Assembly (NCBI GenBank): GCA_963973795.1
Contig: CAXBAF010000007.1
Span: 59,201-123,200, forward strand
From: UBA1926 sp002337215
GTDB taxonomy: Bacteria > Planctomycetota > Phycisphaerae > Phycisphaerales > UBA1924
Length of the DNA stretch: 64,000 bases
Reading direction: 5' to 3'
The notes under the pieces are model-generated. The model ran no database searches, was not told where the DNA came from, and saw only the letters and a program-made list of their open reading frames with translations. Positions within the stretch are counted from its first letter, which is position 1. Each line of letters begins with the position of its first letter. The translations under genes were made by a program, and so were the position numbers. Of the stretch, positions 25,274 through 33,778 are shown piece by piece.

Positions 25274-27043
25274 TCACTGTCTCCGGACCAACTCCACCTC
25301 GTTCGATCCACGCAGTTTTACACGGCGGTATTCGACACGCACCGTCTCCCCCGGCTCGTACGCCGAGAGCACCCGGATCATTTCTTTCATGTCCCGCACG
25401 GGTCGGCCGTCGATCGCGGTGATCACGTCCAGCCGGCGCAGCCCGGTCCGCCGGCGTGCCTCCCGGGGCACCTTCGTCACCGTCGGCCCATCCCCCTCGC
25501 CCTGCTCGATATCGACCCCGAGCACCGCGTTCAGGTCTGTCCCCGTCTCGGCGACCATCGGCAGCTCGTCGGCCACCCACGCCCGGTAGGCCGACTCGAT
25601 TGACGGGAGTTCCATACCGAGCACGGCTTCCATCGCCGCGATCCCGGAACGATCCGCCTCGAATCCGACCTCGGGGTCGCTCGTGTACCGCGCGTACCAG
25701 TCGGCGAGCACGCCTCGGTCCTGGAGAAACATAAAGATGGTGCGCGCGTGGGCGTACGCCGCGAGCGGACGACGGGTAGAAAAGTCCGCGTGCCCCCGGC
25801 CCATGAACACGGCAAAGTCCGGGAGCGGCCCGGCACGGGCCAGCCGCTTCACGATATTGGTCCGCCAGGACGGAACGGGGATCCACGCGTCCGCAGTGTC
25901 CGCAGCCCGAACCGGCTCGAGATGCTCCTTCGATTCTTGCTGGCCATCGGCGGGGATGAGGTTCGGGTCAACACCCTCGGGAACATCTCTCGCAACCGAA
26001 CGCCGGGGCTCTTTGTTGACGATCCGAGTCGGGTCCATGTCCTCCACAAGGCTCGCGAGCCCTTCTTGGACCCAGATTGGGTGGGTCTGCCCCAGGCGGT
26101 CCATGTCGCGCCAGTGCAGCACATGGAAGAACTCATGTCTGAGCGTCGGGCCGAGGTCCTGCGCAACAAGCCGTTTCTCATCGTGCTCGTAGGAGCCGCC
26201 GATGCCGGCGAATGCCCGCCGGGCGCGCTCGCCGTAAGTCCAGAACGCCCACTTCAGGAAGTCGCGTTGGTCTGGGAGTGCGAGCACGACAAACGACGCC
26301 CCATCGACGGGTTCGTCCGATCCGACCGGGAGAACCCCGCAGGCCCAGCCGGCGACCTTTGCGATCTCGGTCATCGCCTGGTCGGTCTCTCGCGCGTCAT
26401 GGGACGAGATCACGTCGATGCGGAGCGTGTCGTCGGCGCGGATCTCTTTCTTCCCGCGGACCCACGCTTCGGTCTGCTCGAATCGAACGCGCCGCTGCGC
26501 GTCGATGATCCGGCCCCAGTGCTCGATCAGTTCCTGAAACTGTTGGGTCTCTCGAATCGGTGCGAGGTAGGGATCCCGCTCCAGATGGCCCCGGTTCGCG
26601 AATCCGAGCTCGATCGCGCGGCGCAGGTCCGCGTTTGCCTCGTCGAGCTTCCCCCGGGCCGCCCGGGCGCACGCCAGGTTGTAGTGGACGACGAAGTTCT
26701 CGGGATCGATCTCCAATTGCGCACGCAGCACTCGCTCGGCCTCGGCGAAGTCCCCTGCACCGAATGCCTCGACCGCCTGGGATGTCAGCTCAGAGGACGC
26801 CGCCCGGCGTTCGTTGACCGCTCGCATCGCGTCGGCAGCCGCATCGATTTCCTCGTCGAGAACCGACAACGGATCGGGCTCTCGATCGGCCTGAGCGGAA
26901 GCCAGTCCCGCCGAGATCAACAGCACCGCGGCGCAGGTGATGGCCGAGCTGACCACAACACCAAGGCTTCCCCTTTTCGCGATGCTCGTTTCTGCCAATC
27001 CGGATCCCCGATCGGTACCGCGTCCGGCGGGCCTGATCCCCAT
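25274..27043 (-). CDS. Exported TPR-HEXXH-PDZ protein (DUF1570-like putative metalloprotease)
   Basis: This is a probable envelope protease or chaperone-like protein of ~589 residues. After a long N-region comes a hydrophobic signal segment ending 'AGLASAQA'. Next are TPR-like helices ('EAFGAGDFAEAERVLRAQLEID', 'FVVHYNLACARAARGKLDEA'). A gluzincin motif 'HEFFHVLH' at ~residue 302 supplies the two zinc His and the catalytic Glu, and a downstream 'WVQEGLASLVED' supplies a likely third ligand, the arrangement seen in DUF1570 proteins of planctomycetes. A C-terminal PDZ domain (~490-589) has 'GLRRLDVITAIDGRPV'. The start is uncertain: ATGs at 27079 or 27043 and a TTG at 26995 are possible, the first overlapping purN by 23 bp. 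It is part of the minus-strand run from 28540 to 22794. Confidence 0.8.
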   Translation of the reverse strand: MGIRPAGRGTDRGSGLAETSIAKRGSLGVVVSSAITCAAVLLISAGLASAQADREPDPLSVLDEEIDAAADAMRAVNERRAASSELTSQAVEAFGAGDFAEAERVLRAQLEIDPENFVVHYNLACARAARGKLDEANADLRRAIELGFANRGHLERDPYLAPIRETQQFQELIEHWGRIIDAQRRVRFEQTEAWVRGKKEIRADDTLRIDVISSHDARETDQAMTEIAKVAGWACGVLPVGSDEPVDGASFVVLALPDQRDFLKWAFWTYGERARRAFAGIGGSYEHDEKRLVAQDLGPTLRHEFFHVLHWRDMDRLGQTHPIWVQEGLASLVEDMDPTRIVNKEPRRSVARDVPEGVDPNLIPADGQQESKEHLEPVRAADTADAWIPVPSWRTNIVKRLARAGPLPDFAVFMGRGHADFSTRRPLAAYAHARTIFMFLQDRGVLADWYARYTSDPEVGFEADRSGIAAMEAVLGMELPSIESAYRAWVADELPMVAETGTDLNAVLGVDIEQGEGDGPTVTKVPREARRRTGLRRLDVITAIDGRPVRDMKEMIRVLSAYEPGETVRVEYRRVKLRGSNEVELVRRQ

Positions 27044-27056
27044 ACGCCGCCGGCGA

Positions 27057-27668
27057 CTACACGGTTCTACGGTCATCATCGATCGCGAGTTGCAGCGCGT
27101 CGGGGAGGGTCTCGAGTTCGAGCTCGAAGACCCGCGCCCCGAGATCCTCGGGGGTGTCGCCCGGATGTACCGGGCACGCCCGCTGCAGGATCACCGGACC
27201 CGCGTCGTAGGCGTTGTCGCAGTAATGCACAGTGCATCCGCTCTGCGATTCACCTGCCTCGATGACGGCTCGGTGAACTCTGGTCCCGAAGAGCCCCTTG
27301 CCGCCGAACCGTCCGCCCGTTCCATCTCCCGGGAGCAGGGCCGGGTGAATATTAACGATCCGCCGTTCGAGTTCAGGCGGCACCGGGACCCGTCGGAGGT
27401 AGCCGGCGAGGACGACCAGCCCCGCACCGGTCCGGCAGACCCGCTCGAGCAGTTCATCGGACGTGAACTCGCCGGGAACGATCTCGGGGCGGTACCCCAA
27501 CGCCTCGGCGCGTTCGACCCCGACACACTGACGGGAGGCGACGACATCGACAATCCGGGCTTCGAGCCGCCCGGATGCGATCCGGTCATGCAGATTCACC
27601 AGCGTCCGACCGGACCCCGACAGGAACACCGCGAGCCGAGATCGGTCAATACCTGAAGACTCGTTCAT
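27057..27668 (-). CDS. purN: Phosphoribosylglycinamide formyltransferase PurN
   Basis: PurN transfers the formyl group of 10-formyl-tetrahydrofolate to GAR, the third step of purine synthesis. The 203-residue product has the N-terminal phosphate loop 'SGSGRTL', the catalytic 'NIHPALLPG' (Asn106, His108) and 'HRAVIEAGESQSGCTVHYCD' leading to the essential Asp in 'DNAYDAGPVI'. The loop after HPALLP reads GDGTGGRFGGKG and is a little longer than the usual P-F-G version, but the catalytic residues are intact. Its start overlaps the end of the STAS gene by 4 bp (ATGA), a sign of coupled translation. Both PurN and ThyA in this run use folate cofactors. Confidence 0.93.
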   Translation of the reverse strand: MNESSGIDRSRLAVFLSGSGRTLVNLHDRIASGRLEARIVDVVASRQCVGVERAEALGYRPEIVPGEFTSDELLERVCRTGAGLVVLAGYLRRVPVPPELERRIVNIHPALLPGDGTGGRFGGKGLFGTRVHRAVIEAGESQSGCTVHYCDNAYDAGPVILQRACPVHPGDTPEDLGARVFELELETLPDALQLAIDDDRRTV

Positions 27669-28081
27669 GACGACAGCGCCGCGATCGCCGCGTCCCGATC
27701 CGGCTTCACCATCAGCAGGCGGTCCATCCGGGTCAGCTTGAACAACTCGGTGAGTTCAGTCGAGAGGCCGCACACCGCGAGCGTTCCCTTGCGTTCACCC
27801 ATGCGTTTATGAAGCTTGACAACGGCACCGATACCCGCGGACGCGAGCATCCCGACCGAGGCAAGATCGAGCACGATCGCCGTGCATCGCTCGTCGATCA
27901 GGGCTTCGGTCTCGTCGTAAAGGATGCCCGACTCTCGTTCGGTAATGTGCTCGTCGACGACACAGACACAGAGCACGGGTCCCACCCGCTCCGCAACGAT
28001 GTGGACGCTATTGAAGACTTCTACTGCCTTTGCCGTAGGTGTCTTGCTGGATCTGTCCTTGCCGGATTTCCTGGAAAACAA
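27665..28081 (-). CDS. STAS-domain protein (anti-sigma-factor antagonist type)
   Basis: This 138-residue cytoplasmic protein consists of ~20 variable residues followed by one STAS domain, as in SpoIIAA/RsbV-type anti-anti-sigma factors that bind an anti-sigma kinase when unphosphorylated. The central 'IVLDLASVGMLASAGIGAVV' stretch matches the STAS signature, with Ser81 at the usual phosphorylation site, but the preceding acidic/Ser residue is Ala. 'FKLTRMDRLLMV' at the end is also typical. No partner kinase or sigma factor lies nearby. It is the second gene of the minus-strand run, 15 bp after the thioesterase gene and overlapping purN by 4 bp, an unusual partner for a purine gene. Confidence 0.88.
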   Translation of the reverse strand: MFSRKSGKDRSSKTPTAKAVEVFNSVHIVAERVGPVLCVCVVDEHITERESGILYDETEALIDERCTAIVLDLASVGMLASAGIGAVVKLHKRMGERKGTLAVCGLSTELTELFKLTRMDRLLMVKPDRDAAIAALSS

Positions 28082-28096
28082 AGCGGTCCCCTGCGG

Positions 28097-28540
28097 TCAA
28101 CAGTCCTTGGTATCGAATCGGGTGGGATACGTCGATGGCGCGGGCGCTTCTCGAAACGGGACGGAGCGTCCTGCGCGATCAAGCGACACCATCGTGACTG
28201 TCGCGGTCGTCACTCGGATGGGTTCGCCGGTGTTGTGCCGGCGCGCGTCCACCTGGACACAGATCGTCACGCTCTTTGTCCCGACGCGCGACGTGTGAGC
28301 GTACAGTTCGATGATGTCCCCGAGGAACACGGGCGCGATGAAATCGACTCGTTCCATCGACGCGGTGACCCACACGCAGTGGGCGTGCCTGAGGGCCGCG
28401 ACCATCGCCGCTTGATCTACGTAACTCATGATAACGCCGCCGAAGATCGTCCCGTTGGGGTTCGTGTCCCGCGGCATCGAGACCACCCGCAACGCGAGCG
28501 TTCGGTCTTCCGGGGGATGATTCTCGGGCGGGGTGCTCAT
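28097..28540 (-). CDS. Acyl-CoA thioesterase, hotdog fold (YciA/BFIT type)
   Basis: This predicted enzyme hydrolyses acyl-CoA to free acid and CoA. The 147-residue product has 'DTNPNGTIFGGVIMSYVDQAAM', with the Asn-x-x-Gly...Gly-Gly and Asp of the hotdog active site of YciA-like enzymes. Later it has 'VDFIAPVFLGDIIELYAHTSRVGTKS', the second family block. The frame is open further upstream, but the start is placed at 'MSTPPENHPP', just before the conserved region. It is the first gene of the minus-strand run and faces the DinB-like gene divergently with 56 bp between start codons, so the two promoters must be close together or overlap. Substrate specificity cannot be read from the sequence. 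Confidence 0.88.
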   Translation of the reverse strand: MSTPPENHPPEDRTLALRVVSMPRDTNPNGTIFGGVIMSYVDQAAMVAALRHAHCVWVTASMERVDFIAPVFLGDIIELYAHTSRVGTKSVTICVQVDARRHNTGEPIRVTTATVTMVSLDRAGRSVPFREAPAPSTYPTRFDTKDC

Positions 28541-28596
28541 CGCCGCCAGCGTAGCGTCACCGCCGCGTGCGCGTCGCGCGACGCGTACTGTTCGGG

Positions 28597-29241
28597 ATGA
28601 CCACAAACGACACGAACGCAGCCGGCGTCGCGGCCCCATGCCTCGAGGTCTTCTCGGCCCTCACACCCCACGCGATCGTAGAACGGTACCGGAACGGCCT
28701 CGTCGCCCTGGACCCGCGCGTCCTTGAGATGGACGACGATGTCGCGGACCGTTGGTTCGAACCCCAAGACCACGTCGGCCTCTGGTCGGCCCGGGCACTC
28801 CTGACCCACCTGATGGATGTCGAGATCCTCAACGCGATGCGGATCCGCCGGGTGCTCGCCGAGGAGAACCCGGTGTTCGAGAACTGGGACGAGCACGCCT
28901 TCCTCGATTCTAGGCTTTCCCGCCCAGGGCCCGATGCCCTTCTCATGCCCAGCGGGGCATGCGTCGCGACCGTCCACACGCTGCGGCAGACGCTCGCGTC
29001 GATGCTCGTGCAACTCAGCCCAGAAGACTGGGAACGCAAGGCGATGACGCCGTACCAGGGCGAAGTGACGCTTCTCGACATCGTCCGCTACGTCACCTGG
29101 CACCTCGAGCACCACGCCGCGTTCCTGAACGCGAAGGTCAACCTCGTGCTCGGCCCCGCCGCAGAGGGCGACACGTCCTTCGAAGGTTGCGGCGAGGGCT
29201 GCGCCTGTGCGAGCCAGAGCAACGAACAGACCGCAGGGTAA
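28597..29241 (+). CDS. DinB-like four-helix-bundle protein (putative metal-binding hydrolase/transferase)
   Basis: The protein has 214 residues from the ATG at 28597. 'WSARALLTHLMDVEILNAMRIRRVLAE' in the first third and 'YVTWHLEHHAAFLNAKVN' near the end give the His pattern of the DinB/YfiT metal-binding bundle, in which three His hold a divalent metal. The protein ends in a Cys-rich tail ('CGEGCACAS') that is not typical and could bind metal or form disulfides. Functions in this superfamily include thiol transferases and damage-inducible proteins of unknown role, so no reaction is claimed. The gene ends 52 bp before nadB and may be cotranscribed with it. Confidence 0.75.
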   Translation: MTTNDTNAAGVAAPCLEVFSALTPHAIVERYRNGLVALDPRVLEMDDDVADRWFEPQDHVGLWSARALLTHLMDVEILNAMRIRRVLAEENPVFENWDEHAFLDSRLSRPGPDALLMPSGACVATVHTLRQTLASMLVQLSPEDWERKAMTPYQGEVTLLDIVRYVTWHLEHHAAFLNAKVNLVLGPAAEGDTSFEGCGEGCACASQSNEQTAG

Positions 29242-29293
29242 TTCCCAGCCAGATTATCTCTCGCAGCCCGAGGCCCATTAGGAAAGCGCCGCG

Positions 29294-30982
29294 TTGAACC
29301 CACTCTTCGAACAACGTCGGTACCTGATCCCGTTCAGATCGACTCTGCTCCCGCAGATATTCACCGACACGCTCGTGATCGGGGGAGGCGTCGCCGGTCT
29401 CCGCGCGGCGATCGAAGCCGCTCGCCCGGACGCCGAGGATGAGCACCCCCCGAGCGATGTCATCCTGCTGAGCAAGTCCGACTTCGGGGCCACCAACACG
29501 GCTTGGGCGCAGGGCGGTGTTGCCGCCGTGCTCCGCGAAGGGGACTCCTTCGATCAGCACGCGCGTGACACGATCTCAGCCGGTGCCGGGCTCTGCGATG
29601 AAAAAGCAGTGCAGGATTTCGTTCAGCGCGGCGCGACCCGCATCCGCGAGCTCATCGATTGGGAGATCCGATTCGACCGGGACGAGGACACCAACGAACT
29701 GCTGGCCGGTCGCGAGGGCGGGCACACGGCGAGCCGGATCTACCACGCCGACGGTGACGCGACAGGCCGTGAGTTCCAACGCGTGCTCGTTGAGCGTGTC
29801 CGAGCCGCCGAGAACGTCCGGATCTTCGATGGCTGTTTCGCGCTCGATCTCATTACCGCGAGCGACGAGCCCGGGTCACCTGTCCGAGGCGCGATCACCC
29901 ACCACCCCAGATACGGCCTCCAGATGATCTGGGCAAAGACGACAATCCTCGCGTGCGGCGGCGCGGGCCAGCTGTACCGCGAAACCACAAACCCACGCGG
30001 CGCGACCGCCGACGGCCTCGCCCTCGCCTTCCGCGCCGGGGCGTCGGTCGCTGACATGGCATTCGTCCAGTTCCACCCAACGACTCTCTATCTCCCGGGT
30101 GCAAACAGGGCCCTGATCAGCGAGGCGGTCCGGGGCGAGGGAGCCCACCTCGTCGACGCGAGCGGCCATCGTTTCATGACCGACATCCATGAAATGGCCG
30201 AGCTCGCCCCGCGCGACATTGTCAGTCGGGCAATCGTGAGTCGCATCGCCGACCAGGGCGGCACCAACGTCTGGCTCGACTGCAAGCCGATCGACGGGTT
30301 CGCCGCGCGTTTCCCTGGCATCGACGCTGTCCTCAAGCGGTTCGGCATCGACGCGAGCACCGACCTCGTCCCGGTCCATCCCGCGGCTCACTACTTCGTG
30401 GGCGGTGTGCGCGCCGACGCGAACGGTCGAACCGACGTCCCCGGCCTGCTCGCCGCGGGAGAGGTCGCCTGCACAGGGTTCCACGGTGCAAATCGACTCG
30501 CGAGCAATTCCCTGCTGGAGGGCCTTGTCGCCGGAGCGGCGTGCGGCCTCACCGCCAGGGAGCGGGCCGCGGATCTCTCCAACGCCGGCGGCCCGACCCA
30601 GGTCGTCAGCGACATCCGGCCCAGTGAGCAAGGCGAGATCGATCTCATCGACATCCGATCCAGCCTCCGCAGCGCGATGTGGCGGAATGTCGGTATCCAA
30701 CGGACTGGCGCGAAAGTCCGCGACACCGTCGACATGTTCGATTTCTGGGCCCGCTACACGCTCGATAAAATCTTCGACGAGCCGGAAGCGTGGGAAACCC
30801 AGAACCTGCTGATGGTTGGTGCTCTCGTGAGCCGGTCCGCGTTCTGGCGCGGAGAGAGCCGAGGCTGTCACGCTCGGAGCGACGAACCAAGCTCCAAGGA
30901 GGCGTTCGCGGTCCACGATGTCTGGCGTCGGGGCCGGTCGTCACCAGTCACCGTGGCGCGAGACGAGATCTATTCAAGCTGA
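29294..30982 (+). CDS. nadB: L-aspartate oxidase NadB
   Basis: NadB is a flavoenzyme that oxidises L-aspartate to iminoaspartate, the first step of bacterial NAD synthesis. The 562-residue protein has the FAD dinucleotide motif 'VIGGGVAGLRAAIEA' (~28-42), 'ATNTAWAQGGVAAVL', 'GREGGHTASRIYHADGDATG', 'VQFHPTTLYLPGA', 'RFMTDIHEMAELAPRDIVSR' and the C-terminal 'GEVACTGFHGANRLASNSLLE'. All blocks separating NadB from fumarate reductase/SdhA are present. The start is TTG, chosen because AGGAAAG lies 7 bases upstream and the frame does not offer a better codon. NadA and NadC are not in the window. Confidence 0.93.
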   Translation: MNPLFEQRRYLIPFRSTLLPQIFTDTLVIGGGVAGLRAAIEAARPDAEDEHPPSDVILLSKSDFGATNTAWAQGGVAAVLREGDSFDQHARDTISAGAGLCDEKAVQDFVQRGATRIRELIDWEIRFDRDEDTNELLAGREGGHTASRIYHADGDATGREFQRVLVERVRAAENVRIFDGCFALDLITASDEPGSPVRGAITHHPRYGLQMIWAKTTILACGGAGQLYRETTNPRGATADGLALAFRAGASVADMAFVQFHPTTLYLPGANRALISEAVRGEGAHLVDASGHRFMTDIHEMAELAPRDIVSRAIVSRIADQGGTNVWLDCKPIDGFAARFPGIDAVLKRFGIDASTDLVPVHPAAHYFVGGVRADANGRTDVPGLLAAGEVACTGFHGANRLASNSLLEGLVAGAACGLTARERAADLSNAGGPTQVVSDIRPSEQGEIDLIDIRSSLRSAMWRNVGIQRTGAKVRDTVDMFDFWARYTLDKIFDEPEAWETQNLLMVGALVSRSAFWRGESRGCHARSDEPSSKEAFAVHDVWRRGRSSPVTVARDEIYSS

Positions 30983-30996
30983 ATGATCGGTGCGGC

Positions 30997-31659
30997 ATGA
31001 ATCAACGGAACGGGCGATCCGGATCGACAACCACGCTCCAACACTTGCCAATCAACCCCAAGGGCCGAGTCACGTCGCGCACCATGATCGGAGCATCAGC
31101 CGCCGCCGCGGTGATGGTGGGAAGTCTCACCGCCTGTGTCGAGGTCAACCGCGAGCCTGTCGGCAAGCCGCTCCTCTCGGGTCTCCAGAGCGGCGGGGGT
31201 TTCACCAGCCTCCGCCAGCTCGACGAGAACGGCCAGCCCGCCAGCCCCGCAGGCCTCGGCACGGGAGCCGACAAACGCACCGTCGCCGAGGACGGCACCG
31301 TAATCCTCAGATCGCCGACCATTAGCGACCTGATGCGACACATCCTCGAAACCGTCGTGAACGACGAAGAAGAACCCTTCACCGAGCATCTGCTCTCATC
31401 GGTCACAAAGCGCGAATTTATCGAACGCGGCTACGACCCCGCCGAGGCATTCCGCGAGCTCAAACGCCGCGAAGACGACGTCCGCGCGCTCTTCCGCGCG
31501 ATCCCGATCGGCGAGTTCACGCCGGGGGTCATGCTCCGGAACGTCGGGCCCAACATGTTCCGCCTCGGCATCAAGGGCGACCCCGACCTCCGATGGTCGT
31601 TCATCGACGTCGTCCTCGAAAAAGGGCATTACAAACTCCGATGGCTCGGCCGGGATTGA
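30997..31659 (+). CDS. Hypothetical lipoprotein
   Basis: I do not recognise this 220-residue protein. It has a lipobox 'GSLTAC' after a short hydrophobic stretch, placing the modified Cys at residue 47 from the ATG at 30997, or residue 18 from an alternative ATG at 31084. The mature part has a Gly/Ser-rich linker and then a compact, charged domain ('LMRHILETVV', 'FIERGYDPAEAFRELKRREDD', 'FRLGIKGDPDLRWSFIDVVLEKGHYKLRWL') that reads like a small alpha/beta domain. It lies 14 bp after nadB, so cotranscription is likely, and converges on the M28 peptidase gene with a 30-bp gap. Likely envelope-located; function unknown. Confidence 0.75.
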   Translation: MNQRNGRSGSTTTLQHLPINPKGRVTSRTMIGASAAAAVMVGSLTACVEVNREPVGKPLLSGLQSGGGFTSLRQLDENGQPASPAGLGTGADKRTVAEDGTVILRSPTISDLMRHILETVVNDEEEPFTEHLLSSVTKREFIERGYDPAEAFRELKRREDDVRALFRAIPIGEFTPGVMLRNVGPNMFRLGIKGDPDLRWSFIDVVLEKGHYKLRWLGRD

Positions 31660-31689
31660 CCCGCGGGCGATCGACGCTTTGCTCTCGCC

Positions 31690-33591
31690 TCATCCCCCGG
31701 TCGTCTGCCGGGCTTTCAGCGTCATCGGGACGATGATCTCTTCGCCGTTGCGGATCACCGTCAACTCGATCTCGTCACCCGGGTTGTGCGTCGTGAGCAT
31801 CGGCATCCAATCCTGCACCGTCGCGACAGCCTCGCCGTTCCAGACCGTGATCCGGTCACCCTCTTTCAGGCCGGCGTCGGCGGCGCTCGTCCCGTCGAAG
31901 ACCCGCGCGACGACGATACCACCCGCTTCGCCCGAATAGTCACCCGGCGCGATGCCGACACGGACCTTCACCCCGCCCGGCCCGCCCATCCGCTGGCGCT
32001 GGGGTTCATCGTCCTCGGTCTCGGCGTACAGCAGTGCGCCGTCGTTTACCGCGGCCGCCAATGCGAGGTCCGCCACGAGCGTCGCGATCTTCGCGCCACC
32101 CTCGAGATTGATCGTGTCCGCGGTGTCGTCCGGCGTGTGATACTGGTCAGTGATCCCGGTGAAGAAGAAGAGATTCGGCACATCCTCACCATCGAACGAC
32201 GCATGGTCCGAACGCCCCGAACCGACAGAGAGACTCGTCTTGATATCGAGACCCGACCGCTCGAACGCCGGTGCCGCGAGTTCAGCCAAACCCTCCGACG
32301 TTCCCACGCCGCCCGCCTCGAGCGTCTTGCCCAGGCTCCCGATCATGTCCATGTTCAGCATCAGGTAGTGATCCTCGATGGGGACGACCGGGTTGCGGAC
32401 ATAGTGCCGCGAGCCGATCAGGCCGGATTCCTCGGCGCTGAACGCCAGGAACAGTACCGAACGAACCGGACCGTCAAATTCCTCCCAAGACCTGCTCAGC
32501 AGCTCCGCCGCGGTCAGCATGCCCGATGTTCCGGAAGCGTTGTCGTCCGCCCCGAGGTGCAGCTCACCCGGGAACCGAGAGCCGAACGACGCCACACCGA
32601 GATGATCGTAGTGCGACCCGACGACGACATACTCGTCGGCCAAGTCGCCGCGCCCACGGAGCACTCCGCCGATGTTGCTCGTCATCACAGGCTCACGCTT
32701 GATGTCCGCGTCGATTTCGATCGTGACACCCTCAAGCCCCGCGATCGTTGTTCCCTCGTTCGCCATCGCGATCATTGCAGCGAGCGATCCGCCCCCTCCC
32801 GCGCGGACGATCCGGTCTGCTGCCTCGGGGGTCACATGCAGCACGGGGATCCCGAGCGACCGACCGCCCTGGCTCGTCTCCAGAGTCTGCAGTTCCGCCG
32901 TCCGCTCGTCGTCAGCCATCGGCGGGTTGACCAGCAAAATCGCCTCGGCACCCCGGCTCTCTGCCGCCCTGAATTTGCTCACAAGCGACGCCGCGAACGA
33001 CCAGCCCTCGTCGGTCCATTTGCTCGTCCCGTCCTCGTCCATGGGCTCGAACCGCAGCACCATCGCGGCACGGCCGGTCAGATCGGTCTTGCCGTCGTAG
33101 CTCGAATAATCATCGCTCCCCTGCGGAATCGAATACCCGACAAACGTCACCGGCAGCGTCGCCTCGCCCGCCGAACCGTACGCGAGCGCGTTGAAATCAA
33201 CGCCCGACGCGAACTCCGTCCGCTGGCCGCCCGCGCTCATCGCCATCGACTGCGACACCAGTTCCGATGTCTCCCCGATCCGGAACGGCTGCCGCCAGGT
33301 CGCCGCACCGCCCTCGTCCTCGAACGCGGGCTCAAGCCCAAGACGATCGAAATGGAACTCGATGTACTGCGCCGCCTTCTCTATCCCCTCGGTGCCCGGT
33401 TTGCGCCCTTGCATGAATTCGTTCGCGAGCGTGAACAGGTGCTGCGAATAGAGGGCCGTTTCCATATCGGTCGCGGCGGGGAGGCCCGTGGACCGAACAT
33501 CCGCCGAGGCGCACGCCGAGGGCCCACCCGCGAGGACGATGCCGAAAGAAGACGAGAGGATCAGAGTCCGGGCGACAGAAGAAAAACGCAT
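31690..33591 (-). CDS. Exported M28-family zinc aminopeptidase with PA and PDZ domains
   Basis: This is a predicted periplasmic or outer-membrane metallopeptidase of 633 residues. A signal sequence covers residues 1-28. A protease-associated (PA) domain lies at ~130-280 ('GRAAMVLRFEP', 'AILLVNPP'). The M28 catalytic domain carries the co-catalytic zinc ligands in order: 'SHYDHLG' (His), 'GADDNASGTSG' (Asp), 'FSAEESGLIGSRHY' (Glu pair), 'NMDMIG' (Asp) and 'YHTPDDTADTI' (His). A C-terminal PDZ domain (~535-630) has 'GLKEGDRITVWNGE'. The start is certain: GGAGG lies 6 bases before the ATG. The gene is divergent from gcvP, with 187 bp between them. Confidence 0.92.
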   Translation of the reverse strand: MRFSSVARTLILSSSFGIVLAGGPSACASADVRSTGLPAATDMETALYSQHLFTLANEFMQGRKPGTEGIEKAAQYIEFHFDRLGLEPAFEDEGGAATWRQPFRIGETSELVSQSMAMSAGGQRTEFASGVDFNALAYGSAGEATLPVTFVGYSIPQGSDDYSSYDGKTDLTGRAAMVLRFEPMDEDGTSKWTDEGWSFAASLVSKFRAAESRGAEAILLVNPPMADDERTAELQTLETSQGGRSLGIPVLHVTPEAADRIVRAGGGGSLAAMIAMANEGTTIAGLEGVTIEIDADIKREPVMTSNIGGVLRGRGDLADEYVVVGSHYDHLGVASFGSRFPGELHLGADDNASGTSGMLTAAELLSRSWEEFDGPVRSVLFLAFSAEESGLIGSRHYVRNPVVPIEDHYLMLNMDMIGSLGKTLEAGGVGTSEGLAELAAPAFERSGLDIKTSLSVGSGRSDHASFDGEDVPNLFFFTGITDQYHTPDDTADTINLEGGAKIATLVADLALAAAVNDGALLYAETEDDEPQRQRMGGPGGVKVRVGIAPGDYSGEAGGIVVARVFDGTSAADAGLKEGDRITVWNGEAVATVQDWMPMLTTHNPGDEIELTVIRNGEEIIVPMTLKARQTTGG

Positions 33592-33778
33592 GTTGGGCCT
33601 CCAGTGGGGTGTCGAGATCAGGAGTTTAGCCTGTTCGATTCCGGGCCTCCCAAATCACCCAGACGCCGTCTTCCGAACCTCGATCGGCATCGGATCGGCC
33701 GTATGCTTCGAAGTCCATCCGGCAACGTGCCCGCCCCGCCCGCAAGAACCCACACGCGCCGCGCTCGCAGGAGTATCG

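Noticed and set aside
25748..27265. A 505-codon plus-strand frame opposite the metalloprotease and purN genes
   Set aside because: It overlaps two genes with recognised motifs (HEFFH, NIHPALLP) and its own translation is low-complexity without a domain, so it is a shadow frame.
33592..33778. Possible glycine riboswitch in front of gcvP
   Set aside because: The leader lacks the conserved glycine-aptamer core and has no paired stems of the right layout; it looks like an ordinary divergent promoter region.
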